From Acidimicrobiaceae bacterium (GTDB lineage: Bacteria; Actinomycetota; Acidimicrobiia; Acidimicrobiales; Salinilacustritrichaceae): a stretch of 5,412 bases of DNA. The stretch covers positions 36,909 through 42,320 of the forward strand of contig DMTU01000025.1 of assembly GCA_003476595.1 (NCBI GenBank). Reading direction: 5' to 3'. Within the stretch, counting starts at the first letter, position 1. Every line of letters starts with the position of its first letter. Shown piece after piece: positions 1 to 5,412 of the stretch. The notes below the pieces were generated by a model. That model ran no database searches. It saw only the letters and a list, made by a program, of their open reading frames with translations, and was not told the origin of the DNA. The translations under genes and the position numbers were made by a program.

Positions 1-603
1 GCCGCTGCCCTCGTGGCCGCCTCGATGCTCCTCGCAGCCTGCGGGGACGACGATGACGACGTCGCCGCGACCGACGACGCCGACCTGGTGACGGACGCCG
101 CGGCATCGGGAGCCGAAGCGGACGAGGGAGACGAGGCGGACGAGGGGGACGAGGCCGCTCCCGCCGAGCCGGGTGGGACCGGCTACATCGAGCTCGGCGA
201 CGTCCGCCACGAGCTCACCGTCACCAGCTGCCTGGAGATGTTCGGGGCCCTCGGCGGCGTGGCGGAGAGCGTCGAGGACCCGGAGAACATCGAGGTGACC
301 TTCGACTTCTCCCCCGAGGACTGGCAGGAGCGCGATGCCAGCGAGGGTTGGGAGACCGCCGGCGGCGTCACGGTCCGCAGCGAGGAGCCCTACCAGCAGT
401 GGGAGACCGGTCAGGACAACATCTTCGGCTTCAACCTCCCCGACGGGGTCGACGCGAGCGAGCTCGATGTCACCGCGATCGCCATCGACGCCGATGCCCA
501 GACGGTCAGCGGGGAGGCCACCTTCATCGACATGATGGCGGTGATGGCCGGTGACGCCGAGCCGGTCGCCGGCTCCTTCGCCTTCTCCTGTCCGGCGAGC
601 TAG
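1..603 (+). CDS. LpqH-like surface lipoprotein, 5'-partial
   Basis: This gene encodes an exported lipoprotein whose start lies left of the window; the frame is open from base 1. The visible signal-peptide end is hydrophobic and finishes in a lipobox LAAC, with the Cys to be lipidated at bases 40-42. A very acidic, Ala/Asp/Glu-rich linker follows (about bases 43-170), including ADEGDE twice in tandem. The folded part (about bases 172-603) has a Cys at 229-231 and a second Cys three residues before the stop, a likely disulfide. Its opening (Gly-Tyr-Ile-Glu-Leu-Gly, then Leu-Thr-Val-Thr-Ser-Cys) and its end (VSGEATFID, then Phe-Ala-Phe-Ser-Cys) resemble the mycobacterial 19 kDa antigen LpqH, which also closes with ITGTA...VTCS. 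The LpqH link is from memory of motif layout, and no enzymatic role is suggested. GTG at 13-15 would leave too short a signal peptide, so I do not take it as the start. The TAG stop lies in the CTAG duplicated by the neighbouring IS; the C-terminus looks complete. Confidence 0.8.
   Translation, partial: AAALVAASMLLAACGDDDDDVAATDDADLVTDAAASGAEADEGDEADEGDEAAPAEPGGTGYIELGDVRHELTVTSCLEMFGALGGVAESVEDPENIEVTFDFSPEDWQERDASEGWETAGGVTVRSEEPYQQWETGQDNIFGFNLPDGVDASELDVTAIAIDADAQTVSGEATFIDMMAVMAGDAEPVAGSFAFSCPAS
118..153 (+). repeat. 18-bp tandem repeat, two copies, in the acidic linker
   Basis: Copies at 118-135 and 136-153 match at 17 of 18 positions; the one difference is synonymous (GGA/GGG). Each encodes ADEGDE. 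The period is a multiple of three, so copy-number change would lengthen or shorten the acidic spacer between the lipid anchor and the folded domain without a frameshift. Confidence 0.85.
600..603. repeat. CTAG target-site duplication, left copy
   Basis: This CTAG directly abuts the left IS end and matches 1893-1896 at the other end. Its last three bases are the TAG stop of the lipoprotein gene. Confidence 0.85.
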
Positions 604-618
604 CAGGGTGCGGAAGAA
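604..618 (+). repeat. IS left terminal inverted repeat
   Basis: Reads CAGGGTGCGGAAGAA. It matches the reverse complement of 1878-1892 at 14 of 15 positions (G versus T at the twelfth base of CTAGCAGGGTGC/GG, counted here as the ninth of the repeat). Just inside it lies a 10-bp palindrome, AACGGCCGTT (617-626), which the right end lacks, so inward similarity stops abruptly. Confidence 0.88.
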
Positions 619-694
619 CGGCCGTTTGAGGCCATGGTCGGCTTCGAGGCGCTCAATCCAGCGCTGTTCGCTGTTGTGATCGGGGGATCCGGTT

Positions 695-713
695 GGCGGG
701 TTGGCGGCCCGCC
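695..713 (-). other. GC-rich hairpin downstream of the transposase gene
   Basis: GGCGGG (695-700) can pair with CCCGCC (708-713) across a 7-base loop, about 24 bases past the transposase stop in the direction of its transcription. No T-run follows. It could help end transposase transcripts before they run antisense into the lipoprotein gene, but a chance hairpin in GC-rich DNA is equally possible. The rest of 619-736 holds no gene that I can see. Confidence 0.3.
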
Positions 714-736
714 TGCGGTGTTGCCGTGCGGTGCTG

Positions 737-1828
737 CTACGTGCTGGCGGCGTCGAGTGCAGTGATGCGGATCAGGTTGTAGACGGCGGCGTTGATCTTG
801 AACCAGGCCCGGTTGCGTTCTCGCCCGATGTAGCGAAGTTTGCGGCTGCCGCCGACGGTCTTCATCCAGCCGAAGGGTTCCTCGATCCGTTTCCGGATCC
901 GCATGCTCACCCCGTGGCCGGCGTGGCGGGTGGTACGCCCGTCGATCGCTGAACGCTGGCGCGTGTTGTTCTGGGCGACGTGCGGGGTGAAGCCGAGCGC
1001 TCTGGCGTCGGCGACGAACCCGCGGGTGTCGTAGCCCTTGTCGCCAGCAACCGTGCGCCGCCGAGACATCGGTGGGAGCCGGGCGAGCATCTCGAGCGCG
1101 GTGGCCCGCTCTGCGTAGCCGTCGGCGAAGGTCAGCTCGGCGTCGACGATGAGAGCGTTGCGATTCTCCATCAACAGGTGCCCCGAGTAGCACAGCATCG
1201 CGGCGGTGTTGTGGCTCTTGCGATACAGCCTCGAGTCGGGATCGGTCGTGGACTCGTGCGTGGCGTTGGAGCGCTTCTGGCCGTGCCAGCCGACCTCGGC
1301 GTTCCGACCCGCTCCGGGCGGCGGCTCGTTGCCGGAGCCGTCCTTGGGCTTGAAGCTTTTGTGCGATGCCCACGCCTGCAACAACGTTCCGTCGACCGAG
1401 AAGTGCTCCGACGACGTGTAGCGACGCAGCTGCGCCTGCTTCACGACGGCGGCGAAGAACCGATCGGCGATCTCGTGCTCCAGGAGTCGGTCGCGGTTCT
1501 TGGTGAACGTGGTCGGGTCGAAGGACTTGGCGTCGATGGCCAGGTCGAGGAACCACTTGAACAACAAGTCGTAGTTGAGCCGCTCGCAGAACGCCCGCTC
1601 CGAGCGCACCGTGTAGAGCGCCATGAGGATCGTGGCCTTCAACAACTGCTCGGGCGGCACGCTCGGTCGACCGATCCTCGAGTACATCGAGTCGAACTCG
1701 TCATCCAGTTCGGCCAGGACCTCGTCGACGACCCGACGGATCTTGCGGATCGGGTGATCCTTCGGAATGAGATCCTCGGTGCTCAACGAGGAGAGCATCG
1801 CCAGCTGCTGATCAGGCTTGCCACGCAT
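737..1828 (-). CDS. IS5-type DDE transposase
   Basis: This 363-residue enzyme would bind the IS ends and catalyse cut-and-paste DNA strand transfer. The N-terminus (MRGKPDQQ, then IPKDHPIRKIR and RIGRPSVPPEQLL) is the DUF772-type region of the widespread MRGxD-type IS5/IS1182-like transposases. The catalytic DDE domain follows: first Asp at D146 in SVDGT, second at D263 in AGDKGYD, and Glu at E316 in RIEEPFGWMK, with the downstream Lys at 323. All three acids are present, no frameshift is visible, and length is normal, so it is probably active. The ATG start opens with the family's usual MRG; no good Shine-Dalgarno precedes it. The gene lies only 64 bp inside the right IS end and points the same way as the lipase gene upstream, with no terminator visible between them, so read-through from the lipase could contribute to its expression. 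I am confident of the family type but not of the exact IS5 subgroup. Confidence 0.93.
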   Translation of the reverse strand: MRGKPDQQLAMLSSLSTEDLIPKDHPIRKIRRVVDEVLAELDDEFDSMYSRIGRPSVPPEQLLKATILMALYTVRSERAFCERLNYDLLFKWFLDLAIDAKSFDPTTFTKNRDRLLEHEIADRFFAAVVKQAQLRRYTSSEHFSVDGTLLQAWASHKSFKPKDGSGNEPPPGAGRNAEVGWHGQKRSNATHESTTDPDSRLYRKSHNTAAMLCYSGHLLMENRNALIVDAELTFADGYAERATALEMLARLPPMSRRRTVAGDKGYDTRGFVADARALGFTPHVAQNNTRQRSAIDGRTTRHAGHGVSMRIRKRIEEPFGWMKTVGGSRKLRYIGRERNRAWFKINAAVYNLIRITALDAAST

Positions 1829-1877
1829 GCCCGCGGTCTACCCAAGCCCGCCGCCGATCGCGAGCACCTACAGGGAC

Positions 1878-1892
1878 TTCTTCAGCACCCTG
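1878..1892 (-). repeat. IS right terminal inverted repeat
   Basis: On the minus strand it reads CAGGGTGCTGAAGAA, pairing with the left end at 14 of 15 positions. It continues inward as GTCCCTGTAGG, where the match to the left end is lost. Confidence 0.88.
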
Positions 1893-1896
1893 CTAG
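1893..1896. repeat. CTAG target-site duplication, right copy
   Basis: This is the second copy of the tetranucleotide at 600-603. Its first three bases, read on the minus strand, are the TAG stop of the lipase gene. Confidence 0.85.
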
Positions 1897-2705
1897 TCGA
1901 TGAAGGCGGCGACCTGGCCGTAGACGGTGGCGTCCTGGTGCAGGTCGCTGTGCCCGATGCAGGCGGTCCGGGTGTTGGTGGCGCCGGCCACCGGGACGCT
2001 GCTGTCGGGGTTGATGACCGCGTCGCACGGTGACCACCAGGTGGCGTAGCGCACGACCTCGCCGGGGGACTCGTCCACGGCGTTCAGGTCGTCGAGGAAC
2101 GACGAGCCCGGCCACATCTCCGTGCACGCCGTCGTCCAGCAGAAGTAGGCGGTGTCGGTCCCGTGGTTGGGTCCGCCGAGGGAGACCCAGGTGTCGACGG
2201 GGCCGTCGGCGCCACCGAGGAACTTCAGGTAGTGGCGCGACGAGAGGCTGCCCATCGAGTGGGCGATGATGTCGACCTGGTCCGCCTCGTTGAGGGTGAG
2301 GAGCGTGGCGACCCGGTCGGCGATGTCGGCCGCCGTGGTGCGGTTGGACTGAGACGTGTTGTAGGAGAAGGCCATCAGCTCCTCCGCGGCGTAGCCGTCG
2401 TCGAGGAAGCGGCCGACCATCGTGTCCCAGGTGCTGCCGCTCGAGTTCCAGCCGTGCACGAACAGGATCGGATCCCGATCCGAGGCCGGCACCGTGGTGG
2501 TCGGCGCGGCCGTCGTGGTCGTGGGCTCGGTGGTGGTCGTCGTCGGCGCCGTCGTGGTCGGGGCTGTGGTGGTCGGTTTCCCGCCCCCCTTGCCCCCGCC
2601 GTTGCCCCCGCCGTTCTCGCCCTTCGCGGCGCCGACGGGCACGGCCAGGACCAGGGCCATCGCGGCCGCCAGCAGCAGCGTCACGCTCGCTCGAGTGCGG
2701 GTCAT
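1893..2705 (-). CDS. Secreted class-2-type lipase/esterase with Thr/Pro linker
   Basis: This 270-residue exported alpha/beta-hydrolase probably cleaves ester bonds of lipids or other acyl esters outside the membrane. Residues 1-27 are a Sec signal peptide (MTRTR, a hydrophobic stretch, then VGAA). A Gly/Lys-rich stretch (28-43) and a Thr/Pro linker (44-73) lead to the catalytic domain. The oxyanion region is HGW (84-86). The nucleophile is S150 in AHSMG, the AxSxG variant seen in Bacillus LipA-type lipases. D228 (PCDAVI) is the likely acid and H252 (GHSDL) the likely base, with H256 a less likely alternative. Cysteines at 189, 194, 227 and 249 suggest two disulfides, fitting an exported protein. 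I chose ATG at 2705 because AAGGGG sits 8 bases upstream; the in-frame GTG at 2714 would add three residues but abuts that same AAGGGG. The end (VYGQVAAFID) fits the family, so the adjacent IS did not truncate it. Substrate is unknown. Confidence 0.88.
   Translation of the reverse strand: MTRTRASVTLLLAAAMALVLAVPVGAAKGENGGGNGGGKGGGKPTTTAPTTTAPTTTTTEPTTTTAAPTTTVPASDRDPILFVHGWNSSGSTWDTMVGRFLDDGYAAEELMAFSYNTSQSNRTTAADIADRVATLLTLNEADQVDIIAHSMGSLSSRHYLKFLGGADGPVDTWVSLGGPNHGTDTAYFCWTTACTEMWPGSSFLDDLNAVDESPGEVVRYATWWSPCDAVINPDSSVPVAGATNTRTACIGHSDLHQDATVYGQVAAFID
2487..2615 (-). repeat. Low-complexity linker DNA (GGGN/K then PTTT units)
   Basis: This purely coding repeat encodes GGGNGGGKGGGK followed by about thirty residues built from PTTTA, PTTTTTE and PTTTTAA units. 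Such linkers act as flexible, often glycosylated stalks in exported actinobacterial proteins (general knowledge; glycosylation here is inferred). The repeated ACC/ACG and GGG units could allow in-frame slippage. Confidence 0.8.
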
Positions 2706-2713
2706 GGAGGACA

Positions 2714-2720
2714 CCCCTTC
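2714..2720 (-). promoter_or_regulatory. Ribosome binding site deciding the lipase start
   Basis: On the minus strand this reads GAAGGGG. It stands 8 bases from ATG (2705) but directly abuts and overlaps by one base the in-frame GTG (2714), which favours the ATG. Confidence 0.6.
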
Positions 2721-2754
2721 AGGTCGTACCTGTGTCGGGCGTCACACTAGCCAG

Positions 2755-2768
2755 CCCTGACGTCAGGG
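2755..2768. other. Perfect 14-bp palindrome spanning the oxidoreductase stop
   Basis: CCCTGACGTCAGGG is its own reverse complement and contains the TGA stop of the Ddn-like gene. As RNA it gives a 5-bp stem with an ACGT loop; no T-run follows. It may be a weak terminator for the oxidoreductase gene or an operator for the lipase gene. A possible -10 for the lipase (TAGTGT, minus strand, 2744-2749) lies 5 bases downstream, with no recognisable -35. Confidence 0.4.
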
Positions 2769-3206
2769 GCGGCTGGCGATGAAGACCGGGATCTCCCGGT
2801 CGGTCTTCTCCTGGTACTCGGCATAGGGCGGGAAGGCGGCGACGGCGCGCTCGTACCACTCGGCCCGCTCCTCGCCCTCGACCTGGCGCACGACGGCGTC
2901 CCAGGGCTCCGGGCCGTCCTGGATCATGACGGCGGTCGGGTCGGCGACCAGGTTGTGGTACCACTCCGGGTGCTCGGGCGCGCCGCCCTTGGAGGCGACG
3001 AGGGCGTACTCGCCGTCGTGCTCGACCCGCATCAGCGGCGTCTTGCGGAGCTTGCCGGTCTTGTGGCCGCGCGTGGTCACGATGATCACCGGCAACCCGG
3101 TGTCGAGGAGGGTGTTGCCCTCCTCGCCGTTCGTGCGCTCGTAGGTCTCCACCTGCTCGCGCACCCAGTCCGACGGGCTCGGTTCGTACTCTCCGGTCAG
3201 CGGCAT
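2763..3206 (-). CDS. Ddn/DUF385-family F420-type oxidoreductase
   Basis: This 147-residue protein belongs to the deazaflavin-dependent nitroreductase (Ddn) family, split-barrel proteins that bind reduced cofactor F420 and reduce quinones, nitro compounds or other acceptors. The diagnostic stretch is present: [15 protein letters not shown] (33-47), [13 protein letters not shown] (48-60), a beta-hairpin with [10 protein letters not shown] (63-72), then [18 protein letters not shown] (73-90). The basic residues R46, K49, K52, R54 and K55 sit where the family holds the phosphate and glutamate tail of F420. Length is typical. There is no signal peptide, so it acts in the cytoplasm or at the inner membrane face. 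The next in-frame Met is residue 59, so ATG at 3206 is the only sensible start. No Shine-Dalgarno is seen, but a -10-like TATGTT lies 6 bases before the ATG, which suggests leaderless translation. It lies 35 bp after the GGDEF-EAL gene and 57 bp before the lipase. The physiological substrate cannot be told from sequence. Confidence 0.92.
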   Translation of the reverse strand: MPLTGEYEPSPSDWVREQVETYERTNGEEGNTLLDTGLPVIIVTTRGHKTGKLRKTPLMRVEHDGEYALVASKGGAPEHPEWYHNLVADPTAVMIQDGPEPWDAVVRQVEGEERAEWYERAVAAFPPYAEYQEKTDREIPVFIASRP

Positions 3207-3212
3207 GGGACG

Positions 3213-3218
3213 AACATA
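3213..3218 (-). promoter_or_regulatory. Possible -10 element for leaderless oxidoreductase mRNA
   Basis: On the minus strand this reads TATGTT (TANNNT). It is separated by six bases (CGTCCC) from the ATG, so transcription would begin at or next to the A of the start codon. No -35 is recognisable (AGCAGG at 17-bp spacing). Leaderless genes with this geometry are common in actinobacteria, and the absence of a ribosome binding site agrees. Confidence 0.45.
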
Positions 3219-3232
3219 GGCCCGATCGGGCC
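3219..3232. other. Perfect 14-bp palindrome between cyclic-di-GMP gene and oxidoreductase
   Basis: GGCCCGATCGGGCC is its own reverse complement. It starts 8 bases past the GGDEF-EAL stop and directly abuts the TATGTT element. Two readings fit: a hairpin (5-bp stem, GATC loop) ending the upstream gene without a T-run, or a dimer-binding operator lying just upstream of the -10 of the oxidoreductase promoter. Confidence 0.4.
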
Positions 3233-3240
3233 CGGCCTGC

Positions 3241-5394
3241 TCAGGCGACCGCGGCGCCGGCCTCGGTGCGGGCCTGGATCCAGGTGACCAGCTCGCATGC
3301 GGTCATCGGCCGGGCCACGGCGTAGCCCTGGGCGCTGTCGCATCCCAGGTCGGCCAGGCGGACGAGCATCTCCTCGGTCTCGGCACCCTCGGCGATGGTG
3401 CGCAGGCCGAGTGTGTGGCCGAGGTCGATCACGGAGCGCACGATCACGGCGTCGTCGGAGCCATCGTCCATCCCGGCCACGAAGGACTTGTCGATCTTGA
3501 GGTCGTGGACCGGGAGGTCCTTCAGCGACGCGAGCGACGAGTAGCCGGTGCCGAAGTCGTCGATGGCGAAGCGCACCCCCCGTTCGGCGAGGGTCGTCAG
3601 CACGCGGGTCGCCCGCTCCGGATCGGCCATCAGGGTCGTCTCGGTGATCTCGAGCGCGAGGCGCTCGGGCGGAACGCCGGCCCGGTCGAGGGCGACGCTG
3701 ACCTCGGTGGCGAAGCAGTCGTCGAGGAGGCTGTGGGTCGACAGGTTGACCGCCACGGTGAAGTCCGGGCCGATGCCGCTCCCGGCGGGCTCGTCCATCC
3801 AGCGGCGCATCTGGGCCAGCGACGCGTCGAGCACCCAGGTCGTGAGCTGGTGGATGAACCCGGTGTCCTCGGCCAGGGGGACGAAGACGTCGGGGGCGAG
3901 CAGGCCCCGCCGGGGGTGCTGCCAGCGCACGAGGGCCTCGGCGCCCTCGACCTCGCCGGTGGCGAGGTCGATCTGGGGCTGGAAGTGCACGACCAGCTCC
4001 TCGTGGAGCACGGCGTGGCGCAGCTCGCCGAGTAGGGCGAGGCGGTCCGGCGTGTTGCGGTCGAGGTCGTCCTCGTAGGCCGACACGCTCTGGTGGGAGC
4101 GCTTGGCTGCGTACATGGCGATGTCGGACCGCTGGAGCAGCAGGTCCGCGGTGGTCCCGTGGTCGGGCGCCACCGTGACGCCGCAGCTGGCCTCCACCAC
4201 CAGGGTCATGCCGTCCACGTCCAAGGGCTCCTCGAGGGCCCGGGTCAGCCGGTTGGCGACGTCCATCGCGTCGTCGAGGCCGGCCACGTCGGGGAGCAGC
4301 ACGCAGAACTCGTCACCGCCGAGCCGGGCGATGGTGTCCGACGCCCGCAGCAGCGGGGCCAGCCTCGGCTCGATCGCGCACAGCACCCGGTCGCCGTAGC
4401 GGTGGCCGAGCGTGTCGTTGATCTCCTTGAACCGGTCGAGGTCGAACAGCAGCACGGCCGTGGCCGTGCCGGCCCGGGTGGCCGCCTTCAGCGCCTGCTC
4501 GGCGCGGTCGTAGAAGCAGGCCCGGTTGGGCAGCCCGGTGAGCTCGTCGTGCATCGCCTGGTGCACGGCCTGCTCGAGCGCGTCGTTCATCGCCCGTACG
4601 GAGCGGGCGTCGTTCAGCGCGATGCTGACGTGCTCGGCGAAGCTGATGAGGGCGTCCTGCTCTGCGGTCGAGTAGCGCCGGTCGGCGCGGTGGGTGGCCA
4701 CGACGAGGCTGCCGATGGGCTCGGCGCCGAGGTGGACCGGCGTGGCGAGGGCGGTCTGCAGGCCGCCCGTGGCGAACTGGGGGATGGCGTTGTCCCAGCC
4801 GGTGTAGGCGTCCTGGATGCACAGCTTGTTGGTGACGATGGCCTGGCCGCCCACACCGCGCCCGAGGGGCGACCGCCGCACCTCGTCGGCGACGGCCTCG
4901 TCGATGCCGACGGAGGAGACGATGACCATGTAGCCCGGGTCGTCCTCGTCGATGAAGCGCAGGGCGGCGACGTCGGCGTGGACGAGGTCGGCGGCGCCCT
5001 GGGTGATGGCGTCGAGCACCTCCTGCAGCGGGGCCCGGGTGGAGATCTTGCGCTGGATGCGCGACAGGCGATCGGTCAGCAGCTGGCGCTCGCTGAGCGA
5101 GGCGAGGAGCTGCTGGTTCTCCAGCGTCCGGCGGCGCTCCTGCTCGATGGATCGGGTCAGCTTGTCCTGGGTGCGACGGTGCTCCTCCACGTCGACGAAC
5201 AGCAGCCACACCCGCCACAGCACCAGGCCGAACAGAGCGGCAGCGAGGAGCGAGACGATGACGATGTCGGCGCTGCCGGCGCGCAGCCCGAGGGCCATGA
5301 GGGCGAAGGGGGCGATGAGGGCGGCGGGCACCACCAGTGCGAAGCGGCGCGCCCCCCGGATCGACCGGTCGTTGTCCACGGACGGCGGCGCCAT
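3241..5394 (-). CDS. Membrane-anchored GAF-GGDEF-EAL cyclic-di-GMP enzyme
   Basis: This 717-residue protein should make and/or break down the second messenger cyclic di-GMP. Two membrane helices (about 17-38 and 43-67) are followed by a coiled coil (about 68-118), a GAF sensor domain (about 121-262), a GGDEF domain (about 281-440) and an EAL domain (about 452-708). The cyclase half has [10 protein letters not shown] (282-291), [11 protein letters not shown] (317-327), GGDEF (359-363), and an RxxD inhibitory site (R350-D353) exactly five residues before GGDEF. The phosphodiesterase half keeps E486 of EAL, N550, E582, D612/D613 in [11 protein letters not shown]633, E669 and Q689. From N550 onward the spacings equal those I recall for RocR; only the EAL-to-Asn gap is about six longer. 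Both activities therefore look possible. The ATG has no ribosome binding site and the frame stays open to the window edge (two CTG codons, no stop), so the true start may lie outside and add more N-terminal sequence. The GAF ligand is unknown. Confidence 0.93.
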   Translation of the reverse strand: MAPPSVDNDRSIRGARRFALVVPAALIAPFALMALGLRAGSADIVIVSLLAAALFGLVLWRVWLLFVDVEEHRRTQDKLTRSIEQERRRTLENQQLLASLSERQLLTDRLSRIQRKISTRAPLQEVLDAITQGAADLVHADVAALRFIDEDDPGYMVIVSSVGIDEAVADEVRRSPLGRGVGGQAIVTNKLCIQDAYTGWDNAIPQFATGGLQTALATPVHLGAEPIGSLVVATHRADRRYSTAEQDALISFAEHVSIALNDARSVRAMNDALEQAVHQAMHDELTGLPNRACFYDRAEQALKAATRAGTATAVLLFDLDRFKEINDTLGHRYGDRVLCAIEPRLAPLLRASDTIARLGGDEFCVLLPDVAGLDDAMDVANRLTRALEEPLDVDGMTLVVEASCGVTVAPDHGTTADLLLQRSDIAMYAAKRSHQSVSAYEDDLDRNTPDRLALLGELRHAVLHEELVVHFQPQIDLATGEVEGAEALVRWQHPRRGLLAPDVFVPLAEDTGFIHQLTTWVLDASLAQMRRWMDEPAGSGIGPDFTVAVNLSTHSLLDDCFATEVSVALDRAGVPPERLALEITETTLMADPERATRVLTTLAERGVRFAIDDFGTGYSSLASLKDLPVHDLKIDKSFVAGMDDGSDDAVIVRSVIDLGHTLGLRTIAEGAETEEMLVRLADLGCDSAQGYAVARPMTACELVTWIQARTEAGAAVA

Positions 5395-5412
5395 CGTCGT
5401 CGGGTGCAGCAG

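Larger units (their letters stand above)
604..1892 (-). mobile_element. Complete IS5-type insertion sequence, 1289 bp
   Basis: The element is bounded by inverted repeats (604-618 and 1878-1892, 14 of 15 matching) and flanked on both sides by CTAG. It holds one transposase gene on the minus strand, which leaves 133 bp at the 3' end and 64 bp at the 5' end. Length, terminal sequence (GGGTGC followed by GAAGAA), CTAG target and transposase type all fit the IS5 family, whose IS5 group typically duplicates a 4-bp YTAR-type site. Base composition is visibly lower in GC than the flanks: a sample line at 1501-1560 is 36/60 G+C, against 43/60 at 4501-4560. That fits recent arrival, as do the nearly matching ends and intact gene. 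Because CTAG is itself palindromic, the element could formally be assigned one to four of those bases at either end. Confidence 0.9.

Noticed and set aside
600..603. Truncation of the lipoprotein or lipase by the IS
   Set aside because: Both proteins end as their families do (Cys near the C-terminus; QVxxFI after the catalytic His), and the pre-insertion join gives the same stop codons, so neither gene is broken.
600..1556. Long minus-strand open frame (318 codons) overlapping the transposase gene
   Set aside because: The translation is Arg/Pro-rich with no family motifs and lies in another frame of a gene with clear DDE motifs. Its end at the IS boundary is coincidental.
980..1903. Plus-strand open frame (307 codons) opposite the transposase gene and crossing the right IS end
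   Set aside because: It is the antisense shadow typical of GC-rich genes: rich in Arg, Val, Gly and Leu, with no recognisable domain, and it runs through the IS end into lipase coding DNA.
2487..2615. Repeat array as a possible CRISPR or other DNA-level repeat system
   Set aside because: The repeats are short, in frame, and explained entirely by the Gly-rich and Thr/Pro linker; there are no spacers of constant length.
2712..2714. GTG as start of the lipase gene
   Set aside because: The only good ribosome binding site (AAGGGG) abuts and overlaps this GTG, whereas it lies 8 bases from the ATG at 2705. GTG use cannot be excluded but is less likely.
2163..2750. Plus-strand frames opposite the lipase gene, one with a long Val/Gly run
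   Set aside because: The apparent Val/Gly repeats are just the complement of the Thr/Pro linker codons; there is no independent support for a gene.
4313..5218. Minus-strand open frame (301 codons) within the cyclic-di-GMP gene
   Set aside because: It is an alternate frame rich in Arg, Ala and Pro inside an unbroken 717-residue protein with GAF and GGDEF motifs.
1893..5394. Functional operon of cyclic-di-GMP enzyme, oxidoreductase and lipase, or a new defence/signalling system
   Set aside because: The genes are close and co-directional but share no pathway, and each gap has its own palindrome and possible promoter element. Nothing in the sequence ties their functions together.

Overview
This is a high-GC bacterial window carrying four chromosomal genes and one complete insertion sequence. 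The likely source is an actinobacterium. The evidence is an F420-type (Ddn-like) oxidoreductase, a lipoprotein laid out like the mycobacterial 19 kDa antigen, GC-rich codon use and a secreted hydrolase with a (PTTT)n linker. That linker style is common in Acidimicrobiia, so an Acidimicrobiia-like host is my best guess, but it is inference and no rRNA or other phylogenetic marker is present.

Layout from left to right: (1) 1-603, plus strand, the 3' part of a lipoprotein gene that enters from outside the window. (2) 604-1892, a complete IS5-type insertion sequence with 15-bp terminal inverted repeats (14/15 matching), one intact DDE transposase gene on the minus strand and a CTAG duplication on each side. 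(3) 1893-2705, minus strand, a secreted class-2-type lipase/esterase with a Gly-rich and Thr/Pro-rich linker. (4) 2763-3206, minus strand, a Ddn-family oxidoreductase. (5) 3241-5394, minus strand, a membrane-anchored GAF-GGDEF-EAL protein that makes and/or degrades cyclic di-GMP; its start lies near the window edge and may be further upstream.

The most striking point is the IS target. Removing the IS and one CTAG copy joins the lipoprotein and lipase genes tail to tail, with the same palindromic CTAG supplying the TAG stop of both. The 4-bp target duplication gave each gene its own copy of the stop, so about 1.3 kb of DNA entered a zero-spacer gene junction without changing a residue of either protein.

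The three chromosomal minus-strand genes are close together (35 and 57 bp gaps), but their functions (second-messenger turnover, F420 redox chemistry, secreted hydrolase) form no obvious pathway. Each of the two gaps has a perfect 14-bp palindrome close to the preceding stop codon, and the oxidoreductase has a well-placed -10 element for leaderless transcription, so separate transcription units are plausible. I see no CRISPR array, RNA gene, defence system or clearly new system. The window looks like ordinary chromosome with an instructive IS insertion.
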